Assembly: GCA_026393835.1 (NCBI GenBank)
Contig: JAPKZK010000053.1
Location: 1 to 45,105 of the forward strand
Source of the DNA: Candidatus Aminicenantota bacterium
Lineage (GTDB): Bacteria; Acidobacteriota; Aminicenantia; UBA2199
Direction: 5' to 3'
Length of the DNA: 45,105 nucleotides
How positions within the stretch are numbered: position 1 is the first letter of the stretch; the number at the start of each line of letters is the position of its first letter. The notes under the pieces were generated by a model. That model searched no databases and had not been told where the DNA came from. It saw nothing but the letters and a program-made list of their open reading frames with translations. Both the position numbers and the translations under genes were made by a program. Shown one piece after another: positions 24,454 through 33,056 of the stretch.

Positions 24454-24654
24454 TTATATGTTGCCTATCCGTGGGTAAAAAATCATATCTGGACACCTCC
24501 TGTCTATGGAAGGACGGAGACTGCCATTTCATGGAGATCAAACTTTGGTTTGCAGCGGGATCAAAAAAGGAGCATGACGGTTGGAAAGGTTTATTATAAG
24601 ATGATGCTGTGACCAGGCAGGAATCTTTTGTTTCCAGGTAAAGATTTAAACCGT

Positions 24655-24671
24655 TTGGCATTGTTATTGCA
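24655..24671 (+). promoter_or_regulatory. Sigma-54 (-24/-12) promoter of small exported protein gene
   Basis: TTGGCATTGTTATTGCA has the -24 GG and -12 GC at exactly the sigma-54 spacing (consensus TGGCAC-N5-TTGCW). It is followed 40 bases later by AAAAAGGAGG and the ATG at 24712. One of three such sites in this locus. Confidence 0.75.
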
Positions 24672-24711
24672 ATCCTTTTGTATCAAATACAAACAAAAAG
24701 GAGGAAGTAAA

Positions 24712-25128
24712 ATGTTTAACAAGATGTTAGGTTTAACGAAGGAAGGTTCAATGAGAAAGACGGCGGTTATTCTTTTGATCGCTCTCTTTGTGGTTTTTTG
24801 TTCAGTCGGCGTCTATGCTCAGCAAATAACGAAAGTGGACAAAGAAAAATTTGACAAACTGACACCTGAACAGAAAGAGAAGTTTGTTGAAATGGCAAAG
24901 GAAGCGCAGAAAACCGCACAGGAATCCGTTAAGGATTACGAGGCTGTTGCCAAAGAAGCGGAGAGAAGCAAAAAAGCCTGTGAGATAATCGCAAAAACCG
25001 CTGTAGAGGCTGAGATAGCTGCTGTTGCTTCTGTAACTGGTCCAATAGGGGCTGTTATAGGCACTGGTGCGGTTGCTGCCGTAGAAACGGTTTACAATAA
25101 TCTTACTAAGGACGACCCGAAAAAGTGA
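24712..25128 (+). CDS. Small exported Ala/Lys/Glu-rich protein
   Basis: 138 residues from the ATG with AAAAAGGAGG upstream. An internal ATG at 24751 also has AAGGAAGG and gives a more standard signal peptide (MRKTAVILLIALFVVFCSVGVYAQ). The mature part starts with a charged helix (KEKFDKLTPEQKEKFVEMAK), a second Ala/Lys helix, then a Gly/Ala-rich hydrophobic stretch (VASVTGPIGAVIGTGAV) and ends in DDPKK. No family recognised. The hydrophobic stretch resembles membrane-active peptides, but this is only a composition argument. It is preceded by a sigma-54 promoter and ends at a strong terminator, so it is a monocistronic member of the proposed sigma-54 regulon. Confidence 0.75.
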   Translation: MFNKMLGLTKEGSMRKTAVILLIALFVVFCSVGVYAQQITKVDKEKFDKLTPEQKEKFVEMAKEAQKTAQESVKDYEAVAKEAERSKKACEIIAKTAVEAEIAAVASVTGPIGAVIGTGAVAAVETVYNNLTKDDPKK

Positions 25129-25177
25129 AATTAAAGCATGAGTAAAGGTGATGGGACCACGCAAGAATCCCAAACCT

Positions 25178-25212
25178 CCAGGGAGGCCTGGTTGGCCTCC
25201 CTGGTTTTCTTT
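25178..25212 (+). terminator. Rho-independent terminator
   Basis: Perfect 11-bp stem CCAGGGAGGCC / GGCCTCCCTGG with a 5-base loop (TGGTT), followed by TTTTCTTT. It ends the small exported protein transcript 50 bases after its stop. Confidence 0.9.
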
Positions 25213-25402
25213 AATACTCTTACGTATAACAGGGGAAAAATGAATAGCCGCTTCCTGAATCGTCTGAGGAAAACAAAAAACAAATTAACCGCCTGTGGAT
25301 AAAAAAATGAATTTGGGCACTGCCTGCCCGCCCGTGGGCAATTGCAACATTTACAGCCAATATAATTATGGTGCATGGGATGAGAGGGTGCCCCTAAATA
25401 AT

Positions 25403-25419
25403 TAGACTGCAAAATGATT
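25403..25419 (+). promoter_or_regulatory. Candidate activator-binding motif upstream of sensor operon
   Basis: TAGACTGCAAAATGATT, 64 bases before the -24/-12 promoter, matches TAGATTGTAAAATGGTT at 32304-32320 in 14 of 17 positions. That second copy lies 75 bases before its sigma-54 promoter, about one helical turn further. Possible enhancer for the locus' own sigma-54 activator; inference. Confidence 0.35.
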
Positions 25420-25466
25420 CCGTGAGCTCTAAATATGTTTGAAATTTACCAGACAGGCGATGACAA

Positions 25467-25483
25467 TTGGCACGATTATTGCA
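25467..25483 (+). promoter_or_regulatory. Sigma-54 (-24/-12) promoter of sensor operon
   Basis: TTGGCACGATTATTGCA is an essentially perfect sigma-54 promoter (TGGCACG-N4-TTGCA). It is 83 bases upstream of the solute-binding protein ATG. The operon's last gene encodes a sigma-54 activator, so autoregulation is likely. Confidence 0.85.
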
Positions 25484-25565
25484 TCCCATATTTTCCAGAT
25501 GCAGGTTATAGAGCTTGCATTTTTTTTTAAGTAGTACTATGCTAAAGAATCAATAAGGAGGCGCT

Positions 25566-27044
25566 ATGAAAAAGAAGTTTTGGGTATTTGCTTTATTCCT
25601 GGGATATGCATGCAGCTTGTTATTTGGTGAGATTCCCAGGAAAATTATTGTGGGATTAGGTGACCCCTATCCGCCTTTTACTTTCGTTGAAGGAAACCAA
25701 AGACCAACGGGGATATGTCCTGAAATAATCGACGCTGCGGCCAAAATCGTTGGAATAGAAGTGGAATATAAACAACTCTTATGGGCAAGATTAACCCAGG
25801 AAGTCAGGAATGGAAAAATAGACGCGGTTATAGCGTTATTCAAAACCCTTGATAGAATCAAGTACTTTGAGTTTTTAGACAACGATTTACTATATGAAGA
25901 GAATTCCCTTTTCAAACTGAGCAGTAGTGGTATCAAATACAGTGGACAATTGAAAGATTTAGAAAAAATCACAGTCGGAGTTGTTCAGGACTATAAATAT
26001 GGGGGTGATTTTGATCAAGCAGATTTCTTAAAAAAAGAAAAATGCCTTACGGATCAAAATTTAGTAGAAAAATTAATAAAAAAAAGATTTGACATTGCGA
26101 TAGGCAACAATCATGTGATCAATTATTATGCAAAGAAATTGAAAATTCAGGATGAGATCCAATGCTTACAACCGCCTGTTTTTACTGGTTTTTCCCATGT
26201 CATCGCATTTCCCAAATCCAAGGAAAAATTCTCTAATGAAATGGCGCAGAAATTTTCGGATGCAATCAATCAGCTTAAAGAAAATGGGACGTACAAAAAA
26301 ATACTTGATAAGTATAAATTCGTCAATAAAGAATATTCCATTGAATTGGCGTACAACGACTGGTCTCCCTATTACGGCCCTGATATGCCGAATCAGGGCC
26401 CCATTGCTGAAATCATTAGGGAAGCGTTTAAATGGGTTGGTTATAGTACAAAAATCGAATTTTTACCCTGGGCCAATCTTATGGAAAAGCTGAAAACGGG
26501 AAGATGCGACGCCGGGTTTGCAGCCTATTATTCCGAACAAAGAGCAAAAGATTATATATATTCTGACCCCATCGGCATATGCAGTAGGGTGGCATTTCTC
26601 AAAAAACAGGATTTGCAAATTAATTATAAAAAACTGGAAGATCTGAAACTGTATCGTATCGGGGTAACCCGGGGATATATTTATGCCGTCCCGGAATTTG
26701 ATAATGCGGACTACTTAAATAAAATCGAATCCACCAGCGAAGAGGCAAGCATCATGAATTTGCTAAAAAAACGTCTCGATCTGGTTATCATCGATAAAGC
26801 CGTTGCTCAATATCTGCTCAAAAAAAAATTTATGACCAATAAAAATGAGTTGGATTTCTTAGAGTTTACCGATAGAAAAGGTGAACTGTTTCTTTTTATA
26901 TCGAAGACAAATAAGGAGGCTGATCGAATAAAGAAAGATTTCGATTATGGTTTAAAACAAATAAAAGAAGATGGAACCTTCGACCGGATAATAAAAGAGT
27001 ATGAAAAAAAATATGGGTATTCCTATGCCACAGATAAAAATTAA
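25566..27044 (+). CDS. Periplasmic tandem solute-binding protein (two PBPb domains)
   Basis: 492 residues. A Sec signal peptide (residues 1 to about 22, MKKKFWVFALFLGYACSLLFG) precedes two family-3 solute-binding domains. The first, about 25-255, starts KIIVGLGDPYPPFTFVEG; the second, about 260-490, starts IELAYNDWSPYYGPDMPNQG. Each has the two-lobe pattern with a 'DAVIA/DAGFA' hinge. Tandem PBPb modules are the sensory part of EvgS/BvgS-type kinases. Here they form a separate protein whose gene overlaps the kinase gene by 44 bases. It probably presents a ligand to the hybrid kinase at the inner membrane. AAGGAGG precedes the ATG; transcription comes from the sigma-54 promoter at 25467. Ligand unknown. 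Confidence 0.85.
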   Translation: MKKKFWVFALFLGYACSLLFGEIPRKIIVGLGDPYPPFTFVEGNQRPTGICPEIIDAAAKIVGIEVEYKQLLWARLTQEVRNGKIDAVIALFKTLDRIKYFEFLDNDLLYEENSLFKLSSSGIKYSGQLKDLEKITVGVVQDYKYGGDFDQADFLKKEKCLTDQNLVEKLIKKRFDIAIGNNHVINYYAKKLKIQDEIQCLQPPVFTGFSHVIAFPKSKEKFSNEMAQKFSDAINQLKENGTYKKILDKYKFVNKEYSIELAYNDWSPYYGPDMPNQGPIAEIIREAFKWVGYSTKIEFLPWANLMEKLKTGRCDAGFAAYYSEQRAKDYIYSDPIGICSRVAFLKKQDLQINYKKLEDLKLYRIGVTRGYIYAVPEFDNADYLNKIESTSEEASIMNLLKKRLDLVIIDKAVAQYLLKKKFMTNKNELDFLEFTDRKGELFLFISKTNKEADRIKKDFDYGLKQIKEDGTFDRIIKEYEKKYGYSYATDKN

Positions 27045-29334
27045 CTCAAGCTTAAGTAGGCGAATTAGCGTTTCCACAATACTGGTGGTCACATCGATTC
27101 TCCTGGTAACATGCGTTGTTGCGATTGCTTACAGCATTAAGAGCTCCGACGCTGATATGAAATCCAGGCTGGATAATACGATTCGAATGGCAGAAGCAAG
27201 TATAACGTACTCTTTATGGAATGTGCAGGATGATATGGTAAAAGCGCAAACGGAGGCCTTATTTAAAGAAAAAGGAATTGCATATATCGAAATCAGGGAC
27301 GAGGACGGTAAGTCAATAGCCAAGAAACCGGAAAGAGGAAATTTTTCTTTTCTGGATGAAAAAAATCCAGGGGATAAAATAGATGATTATCTTTATCAAA
27401 AATCCGATCTGCTTTATGAAAGTCGTGAAGTTGGTTCGATTCGAGTGGCTATCGATAAAAAGGTGTTCCAGCATGAGTTGTTTTCCAGCATCATCGTTAT
27501 TATCAGTGTTACGCTTGCAATCATTATCGCTATTTCCATTACCTCCATCGCCATCACCAAACGTTATATCTTCCATCCGTTGTCACAACTGGAAGCTTCC
27601 GCCGGATTAATTGCCGAAGGCAACCTGGAAACCGTAATCGATACCGACAGCAATGATGAAATCGGGAAACTTGCTAAATCATTTGATGGTATGCGGCTAT
27701 CAGTTAAGAAATTGGTTGAAGATTTACAAAACGCCAATCAATGCCTCGATGAATCAAATAAAAACCTTGAAGAAAAGGTAGAATCGCGAACAAAAGAACT
27801 CAAAAGAGCAAAAGAGGTGGCCGAAAAAAATAACCAGGCGTTGAACTTATTTATCGCTAATATGAGCCATGACATTAGAACGCCGATGCATAACATCCTT
27901 GGCTTTATCGATCTCCTTGAAAAACGATTACCGGGAGAGCAGGAGAAAAACTACATCTCAGTCATCAAAAATAATTCAAACCTACTCCTGCAACTATTGA
28001 GCAGCATTCTTGATCTTTCCAAAATCAGGGCAGGGAAGTTGGAATTAATTAATGAACCGGTGGATATCCGGACCACTTTTGCGGACGTACAACGGTCATT
28101 TTCAATTAAGCTGGAAGAAAAAAGATTGGATTTCAATATAATCGTAGACCCCGCCTTACCACAACTTATATATTTAGACGGCGCACGGTTAAGGCAGGTA
28201 CTCTTGAACCTGGTGGGAAATGCCGTTAAGTTTACCGATAGCGGTTATATCAGCCTAAGGGCTAAATTTTGTTTAACCCAGGAAGAGGATTCGGCAATCG
28301 ATTTTACCATCACTGTAGAAGATACAGGAATCGGTATCGATAAAAAGAAACTCGAAGAAATTTTCGAACCCTTTGTCCAGGAAAATGAATCCATTTCCTA
28401 TAATTACGGCGGCACAGGACTGGGGCTTTCCATCAGCAAGGCGCTGGTAGAGTTAATGGGCGGAACGATTCAAGCAGATAGCGAACCGGGCAAAGGAAGC
28501 CGTTTCTATATCAATATCAGAAATGTTAAAACAAAAATGAAAGAAACGGAAAGCGTTGAAAATCAGCCTTTTGCCGACATCGACTCTATTGTTTTTGAAA
28601 AGAAGACGATTTTAGTCGTGGAAGACAATAACGATATCCGGGCTTCTTTAAGGCTGTACCTGGAAGACTTTGAATTCAAAATTATAGAGGCTGAAGGTGG
28701 GGGCCAGGGGATTGATCTTACAAAAAAATACCATCCCGATCTCATCATTATGGATATGAAAATGCCTGTGATGAGCGGGTTTGAAGTCGTTAAAAGAATT
28801 AAAACGGATGCGGAATTGAAGGCAATACCAATTATCGCCTTTACAGCGCACGCATTTAAGGAAGAAGAGGAGAAAATCATGGCATTGGGATGCATCGGTT
28901 TCTTGAGAAAGCCTGTCAGTAGAGATCAATTGGTAATGGAGCTTGCAAAACATTTACCCTATACGATAAAAGAATCATCCGGATCAATGTCCGCTGTGAA
29001 TGTTTCCACATGGGATGAATTTTTATCGACTAACGACCGGTTTCCTCCCATTCCCGCGGGAAAAATCGAACTGCTTATCGAATCCCTTGAAAAAAATTTC
29101 ATGGGAAAATATCAGGCTATTCAAAATAGTTTAATCATTAAAGACGCCAAAAATTTCGCCATACAAATCAAAGAACTGGGAACAAGCTGCGGCGCCGAAA
29201 TACTAATCAATTGGGCAGACCGGGTTTTAACCGATATTCAATTGGTTAACATTAATAAGGTTGCATCAGCCATTGCTGTATTTTCCAAAATAGTCGAATA
29301 TATAAAATCGAATCAAGGAGACAAAAATGAATGA
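27001..29334 (+). CDS. Hybrid sensor histidine kinase
   Basis: 777 residues. TM1 is at about 22-44, a periplasmic sensor domain at about 45-160, TM2 at about 161-187, then HAMP, a coiled coil (about 240-285) and the H-box MSHDIRTPMHN with H290. HATPase motifs follow: LNLVGNAVKFT, DTGIGI, GGTGLGLSISK. A receiver domain from about 565 has the PDLIIMDMKMPVMSG Asp. The C-terminal about 100 residues look like an HPt domain, but the expected His (in AIQIKELGTSC) is replaced. A complete two-TM kinase start means it is not simply a frameshifted half of the upstream gene, despite the 44-base overlap. Alternative starts at 27013 and 27025 exist. It would phosphorylate the two downstream regulators. Confidence 0.9.
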   Translation: MKKNMGIPMPQIKINSSLSRRISVSTILVVTSILLVTCVVAIAYSIKSSDADMKSRLDNTIRMAEASITYSLWNVQDDMVKAQTEALFKEKGIAYIEIRDEDGKSIAKKPERGNFSFLDEKNPGDKIDDYLYQKSDLLYESREVGSIRVAIDKKVFQHELFSSIIVIISVTLAIIIAISITSIAITKRYIFHPLSQLEASAGLIAEGNLETVIDTDSNDEIGKLAKSFDGMRLSVKKLVEDLQNANQCLDESNKNLEEKVESRTKELKRAKEVAEKNNQALNLFIANMSHDIRTPMHNILGFIDLLEKRLPGEQEKNYISVIKNNSNLLLQLLSSILDLSKIRAGKLELINEPVDIRTTFADVQRSFSIKLEEKRLDFNIIVDPALPQLIYLDGARLRQVLLNLVGNAVKFTDSGYISLRAKFCLTQEEDSAIDFTITVEDTGIGIDKKKLEEIFEPFVQENESISYNYGGTGLGLSISKALVELMGGTIQADSEPGKGSRFYINIRNVKTKMKETESVENQPFADIDSIVFEKKTILVVEDNNDIRASLRLYLEDFEFKIIEAEGGGQGIDLTKKYHPDLIIMDMKMPVMSGFEVVKRIKTDAELKAIPIIAFTAHAFKEEEEKIMALGCIGFLRKPVSRDQLVMELAKHLPYTIKESSGSMSAVNVSTWDEFLSTNDRFPPIPAGKIELLIESLEKNFMGKYQAIQNSLIIKDAKNFAIQIKELGTSCGAEILINWADRVLTDIQLVNINKVASAIAVFSKIVEYIKSNQGDKNE

Positions 29335-30493
29335 CAATAATCACAATCACTCACCTTTAATTCTAATTGTAGATGATAACCAGGATTACCTTAACTACCT
29401 GGCCACAATCCTGGTAGAGAACGGTTACGAAATCGCGGCAGCCCGGGATAAAAAAGAAGCCCTGGCCTACCTGGATACATCAAACATCGAACGTATCGAT
29501 CTCGTCCTGCTGGATATTTCCCTGTCATCGGAAGGCGATACCGAGGGTTTTGAAGTGTGTAAACGATTCAAACAATCGGAAAAAGCTAAACACATCCCCA
29601 TCATTTTCCTATCGCACCATGAAAATGAAGAGGTTATCCTCCGGGGTTTTAACGAAGGAGGAGTTGATTACATTTCCAAAAGGGTAAGCGCAAAGAGTGA
29701 AAAGGAAATGCTGGCGCGAATCAAGACCCACGCTGAGCTCAAGCGGTCACGGGATATTATCGAAAAACAGATTAAAGAGTTAAGGGAATTGAATGCCACC
29801 AAAGATAAGTTTTTCAGGATCATTGCCCATGATTTAAGAAATCCATTTATCACCATCACGGAGGAATCGAAATTTATCGGCAGCAACTATAAAACCCTTA
29901 ACGAAGAACAAAGAGTAGAATCAATCGGAATTATCAGCAGTGCTTCCCGGAGAGTATTTAAATTATTGGAAAACCTCCTGGAATGGGCCAAAATGCAGTT
30001 AAAGGAAATAAAAATCCAGAAGACATTCGTCGATCTCAATCCAATTATTGAGGAAAATATATCGCTGTATGAAGAGATCGCCAGGAAGAAGAAAATTGCG
30101 ATCCATAATGCGGTTACTTCACCTTGCAATGCTTTTGCCGATAAATATATGATCGACCTTGTCGTCCGCAACCTTATTAATAATGCCGTGAAATTCACGG
30201 AAAACGGCGGGAAAATCGAGATCACTGGCCTTGATAAAGGAGAACTCATAGAAATTTCCGTTTCAGATACCGGCGTGGGAATCGCTGAAGCAGTTACCGG
30301 GAAGCTTTTCCATATCGACGGCGGTCATACTACCCCCGGGACCGATGGCGAAAAAGGGTCCGGTCTCGGGCTAATACTCTGCAAAGACTTTTTAACCGCC
30401 AACGATGGAGAAATTCGAGTTGAAAGCCAGGAAGGCAAAGGAAGTACCTTTATAGTCACATTACCAAGAAACAGCAGGGAGGCAGCACAATGA
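29327..30493 (+). CDS. Response-regulator/histidine-kinase fusion (REC-HisKA-HATPase)
   Basis: 388 residues with no membrane segment. Receiver domain at 10-135: acidic pair D16-D17, phospho-acceptor D63 in VLLDISL, K118. Then a coiled linker and a kinase core with H168 in IIAHDLRNPF, the N box LINNAVKFTENG, DTGVGI and GSGLGLILCKDF. Such cytoplasmic REC-kinases relay phosphate from an upstream hybrid kinase to a final regulator. The ATG has AAGGAGAC upstream. The gene overlaps the hybrid kinase by 8 bases and the activator gene by 4. Phosphorelay order (hybrid kinase to this protein to activator) is inferred from gene order. Confidence 0.9.
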   Translation: MNDNNHNHSPLILIVDDNQDYLNYLATILVENGYEIAAARDKKEALAYLDTSNIERIDLVLLDISLSSEGDTEGFEVCKRFKQSEKAKHIPIIFLSHHENEEVILRGFNEGGVDYISKRVSAKSEKEMLARIKTHAELKRSRDIIEKQIKELRELNATKDKFFRIIAHDLRNPFITITEESKFIGSNYKTLNEEQRVESIGIISSASRRVFKLLENLLEWAKMQLKEIKIQKTFVDLNPIIEENISLYEEIARKKKIAIHNAVTSPCNAFADKYMIDLVVRNLINNAVKFTENGGKIEITGLDKGELIEISVSDTGVGIAEAVTGKLFHIDGGHTTPGTDGEKGSGLGLILCKDFLTANDGEIRVESQEGKGSTFIVTLPRNSREAAQ

Positions 30494-32001
30494 GCGATGT
30501 AAAATTCCCGGAATTGCCCATTTTACACGTAGACGATGAATACAGTACTTTAAAAAATATTGCCTTCAAATTGAGCTCCAAAGGCATCAATAACATCGTT
30601 CAATGCCAGGACAGCCGCCAGGTAATCCCCATGCTTGAAAAACAAGATTATTCTCTCATCCTATTGGATTTAAACATGCCCTATATAAGCGGAGAAGAAC
30701 TTTTGCCGCAAATCGCCGGAAAATTCCCCCATATCCCGGTGATTATGGTGACCAGCGATAATGATGCGTCCACGATTGTATCTTGTTTAAAAAACGGCGC
30801 ATACGATTACATTACCAAACCCGTCGACGACAACCGCCTGGCTTCTATTATTCACCATGCACTGGAAAAAAGAAAAGACCAGGCTGAAATAGACGGTTAT
30901 ATAGAATCCCTGGCTTCCGATGAATTAAAAGAACCGGGGATTTTTAAAAACATCATTACCGATAATGCAACCATGAAGAAACTCTTCAAATTCATAGAGA
31001 TATGGGGGGCGCTGCCTGACCCAAAATTCATTGTCCCTGTGCCAATTTTGATAACTGGCGAAAATGGTACTGGAAAAGAATTGATCGCGGAAGCGATTCA
31101 TAAAATCAGCAAGATTAAAGGAAAGATTGAAGGAGATTTTGTCCAGGATAACATTGCAGGCTGGACAGATACCTTGTTTGAAGATACCATATACGGGCAC
31201 GTAAAAAATGCATTTACCGGCGCCCTTGCGGAACGCAAAGGAAGATTAGAAGAAGCCCATAATGGCTCGCTTTTTTTGGATGAAATCGGCGATCTTCAAA
31301 TATCCCTGCAATCCAGCCTTCTCCGGTTACTCCAGGAAAGAACTTATTTCAAATTAGGCTCGGATAAAAAGCAAGAGGCCACGGCCCGGTTTATTTTTGC
31401 CACCAACCGGGATATCAATGAATTGAAAAACAACGAGAAGTTTCGGACAGACCTTTTCTACCGCTTAAAAAAATATCACATTCATTTACCGCCCTTGCGC
31501 GAACGGAAAGAGGATATCCCTCTATTGATTAACCACTTTGTAGAAAAGTATGCCATTGCTTTTAATAAATCGGAACCCGAAATACCGGATCCAATATATA
31601 ATCTTCTATATAATTACCGTTTCCCGGGCAATATCCGCGAGCTGCAAGGGATGGTGGAGGTCGCCATGAGTCTTCATCAAAAGGGACCGCTCTCTATAGA
31701 AGTGTTTGTCGAAAAAATAAGGGAACAAGGGGAGGAACCAAACCATATTTCACAAAAACCAGCTTCACAAAATGGGCAAACGATCGATCATTCGATTTTA
31801 TTCGGCGGGGATTTCCCTGACTACAAGAAATTGATGGCCGTTTACACCAACGAAGCGCTAAAGCGCTCCGATAACAAAAAGTCTGAAGCCGCCAGGAAAG
31901 CAGATTTATCAAGAAGCACATTTATCAGGTACTGGGAAGAGAGCAATAGCCCGGAAACCAAAAACAAGAAAAGTAAAAAGGGATTAAAGAAGTCAGTTTA
32001 A
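30490..32001 (+). CDS. Sigma-54-dependent response regulator (NtrC-type)
   Basis: 503 residues. The receiver domain has phospho-acceptor D60 (SLILLDLNMP) and K110. The AAA+ domain has Walker A GENGTGKE (190-197), the sigma-54 contact loop NAFTGA (240-245, canonical GAFTGA with the first Gly changed) and Walker B LFLDEIGD (261-268). The C-terminal Fis-type helix-turn-helix is SEAARKADLSRSTFIRYW (about 456-475). It binds upstream DNA when phosphorylated and remodels sigma-54 RNA polymerase. The ATG overlaps the preceding stop (ATGA). Likely targets are the three -24/-12 promoters in this same locus. The Gly-to-Asn change in GAFTGA is unusual. Confidence 0.9.
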   Translation: MSDVKFPELPILHVDDEYSTLKNIAFKLSSKGINNIVQCQDSRQVIPMLEKQDYSLILLDLNMPYISGEELLPQIAGKFPHIPVIMVTSDNDASTIVSCLKNGAYDYITKPVDDNRLASIIHHALEKRKDQAEIDGYIESLASDELKEPGIFKNIITDNATMKKLFKFIEIWGALPDPKFIVPVPILITGENGTGKELIAEAIHKISKIKGKIEGDFVQDNIAGWTDTLFEDTIYGHVKNAFTGALAERKGRLEEAHNGSLFLDEIGDLQISLQSSLLRLLQERTYFKLGSDKKQEATARFIFATNRDINELKNNEKFRTDLFYRLKKYHIHLPPLRERKEDIPLLINHFVEKYAIAFNKSEPEIPDPIYNLLYNYRFPGNIRELQGMVEVAMSLHQKGPLSIEVFVEKIREQGEEPNHISQKPASQNGQTIDHSILFGGDFPDYKKLMAVYTNEALKRSDNKKSEAARKADLSRSTFIRYWEESNSPETKNKKSKKGLKKSV

Positions 32002-32378
32002 AATTGCACCGGGCCTTACTGTGGGTTTCAATAATTGCAAGGTTTATTCGACCTTTACGGGGGATTCGTCGTTTAAATTTATTTTTCTAAGATAGGCGAG
32101 AAGAGTCTACAATCATATAATTGGCTCTTTTCTATTCCCATTTATTATTAAGCCATCTTATTGCCACGTGTCAGGTTATCCTTTGGTGGTGAAAAAACCT
32201 ATTTTGGACGGCGATTGTCTGTTGGCGGTCAATGCCAACCATTCTGGGGTGAGTATAAATATATCGGCATGGAATCCCACCCAAAACACTGAGGCTGAAA
32301 AAGTAGATTGTAAAATGGTTTTAAGTTTATTTTACTTTGTCTGAAAATAATACAAGATTTTATTTTTATTTAGGTGAA
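32002..32378. other. Upstream region of second small exported protein gene
   Basis: Non-coding. Contains the inverted repeat GTTGGC-N7-GCCAAC (32221-32239), a CCACGTG palindrome near 32163, and TAGATTGTAAAATGGTT at 32304-32320, which is shared with the region before the sensor operon. These are candidate enhancer sites for the activator encoded just upstream. No terminator for the operon was recognised. Confidence 0.45.
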
Positions 32379-32395
32379 TTGGCAAGCAATTTGCT
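32379..32395 (+). promoter_or_regulatory. Sigma-54 (-24/-12) promoter of second small exported protein gene
   Basis: TTGGCAAGCAATTTGCT has the correct -24/-12 spacing and both invariant dinucleotides. The ATG follows 41 bases later, at the same distance as at the 24655 promoter. Confidence 0.75.
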
Positions 32396-32435
32396 GTAAT
32401 ATTGTGTGAAAATTAAAACCTAAAAGGAGGAAAAA

Positions 32436-32699
32436 ATGAAAAAGATTACAGTGTTTGTTTTAACCATGGTTTTGTGTTTAGGAATTTCGACAGCGGCTTT
32501 CGCTGTTGACGGGAATGAAATGGTAACCCCGTACGAAAAACAACTCGCACTGAAGGATCCTCAAGTGAAAGCGGTGATTGAAAAAAGCCAACAAGTAGTA
32601 CGGGAAGTTTTCAAAAAAGTTGCAAAAGAAGTTGCAAAAGAAGCTGTAAAAGAAGCTGTAAAAGAAGGTGTAAAAGCGTTAATTAAAGCAGCTATTTAG
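32436..32699 (+). CDS. Small exported amphipathic-helix protein
   Basis: 87 residues. Signal peptide MKKITVFVLTMVLCLGISTAAFA with a clean AFA cleavage site. The 64-residue mature part ends in a long cationic amphipathic helix built of repeated (V/A)AKE-A-VKE units (FKKVAKEVAKEAVKEAVKEG, then VKALIKAAI). AAAAGGAGG precedes the ATG. It resembles in style the exported protein at 24712 (exported, Ala/Lys helices, sigma-54 promoter, hairpin after the gene). No family recognised. Membrane-active peptide, periplasmic chaperone-like helix or signal are all possible. Confidence 0.75.
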   Translation: MKKITVFVLTMVLCLGISTAAFAVDGNEMVTPYEKQLALKDPQVKAVIEKSQQVVREVFKKVAKEVAKEAVKEAVKEGVKALIKAAI

Positions 32700-32718
32700 A
32701 AGTAGAATCAATCTCCAT

Positions 32719-32740
32719 GGAGGTGGTACTTACCACCTCC
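32719..32740 (+). terminator. Hairpin 3' of small exported protein gene
   Basis: GGAGGTGGTA / TACCACCTCC, perfect 10-bp arms, 19 bases after the stop. A T-rich stretch begins about 10 bases later, so termination is plausible but not textbook. Confidence 0.6.
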
Positions 32741-32837
32741 TCCCGTCTGATTTTTGCCATTTTTTCGTTTGACTCGAATTTAACACATTTATACAAAGAA
32801 GTATCATATCGAGGTGGAACTGTGGCTCTTTTTTTTT

Positions 32838-32870
32838 GTCCGTGCACCCTCCGTGTTCGTCCGTGGCTGA
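32838..32870. repeat. Dispersed spacer repeat (CCGTGTTCGTCCGTGGCT)
   Basis: Two linked units, GTCCGTGCACCCT and CCGTGTTCGTCCGTGGCT, members of the family described at 15936. Confidence 0.6.
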
Positions 32871-32924
32871 GAAGTATATTTTCAATTCAATCAATTCAAA
32901 GGATATTTAAACGATGTGAGAGTA

Positions 32925-32965
32925 AAAGCGGGGTCAAAGGCGTCATGGCCCTTTGGCCCCGCTTT
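32925..32965 (+). terminator. Strong hairpin upstream of PagP-like gene
   Basis: A 16-bp stem with one G-U pair (AAAGCGGGGTCAAAGG / CCTTTGGCCCCGCTTT) and a 9-base loop, followed by CTTTC. Acts probably as a terminator insulating the PagP-like gene. Confidence 0.75.
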
Positions 32966-33056
32966 CTTTCCCATAAAAAATCCTTGATGTTGCAAACTGG
33001 GTTTTTACACTTTACACAAAATTTTATTGATGATAAAATGCCGGAGGATAAAACAG

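Noticed and set aside
27001..27044. Frameshift fusing the tandem solute-binding protein to the kinase
   Set aside because: The kinase has its own two TM segments and periplasmic domain, and the binding protein has a complete second lobe, so both are full proteins with an overlap.
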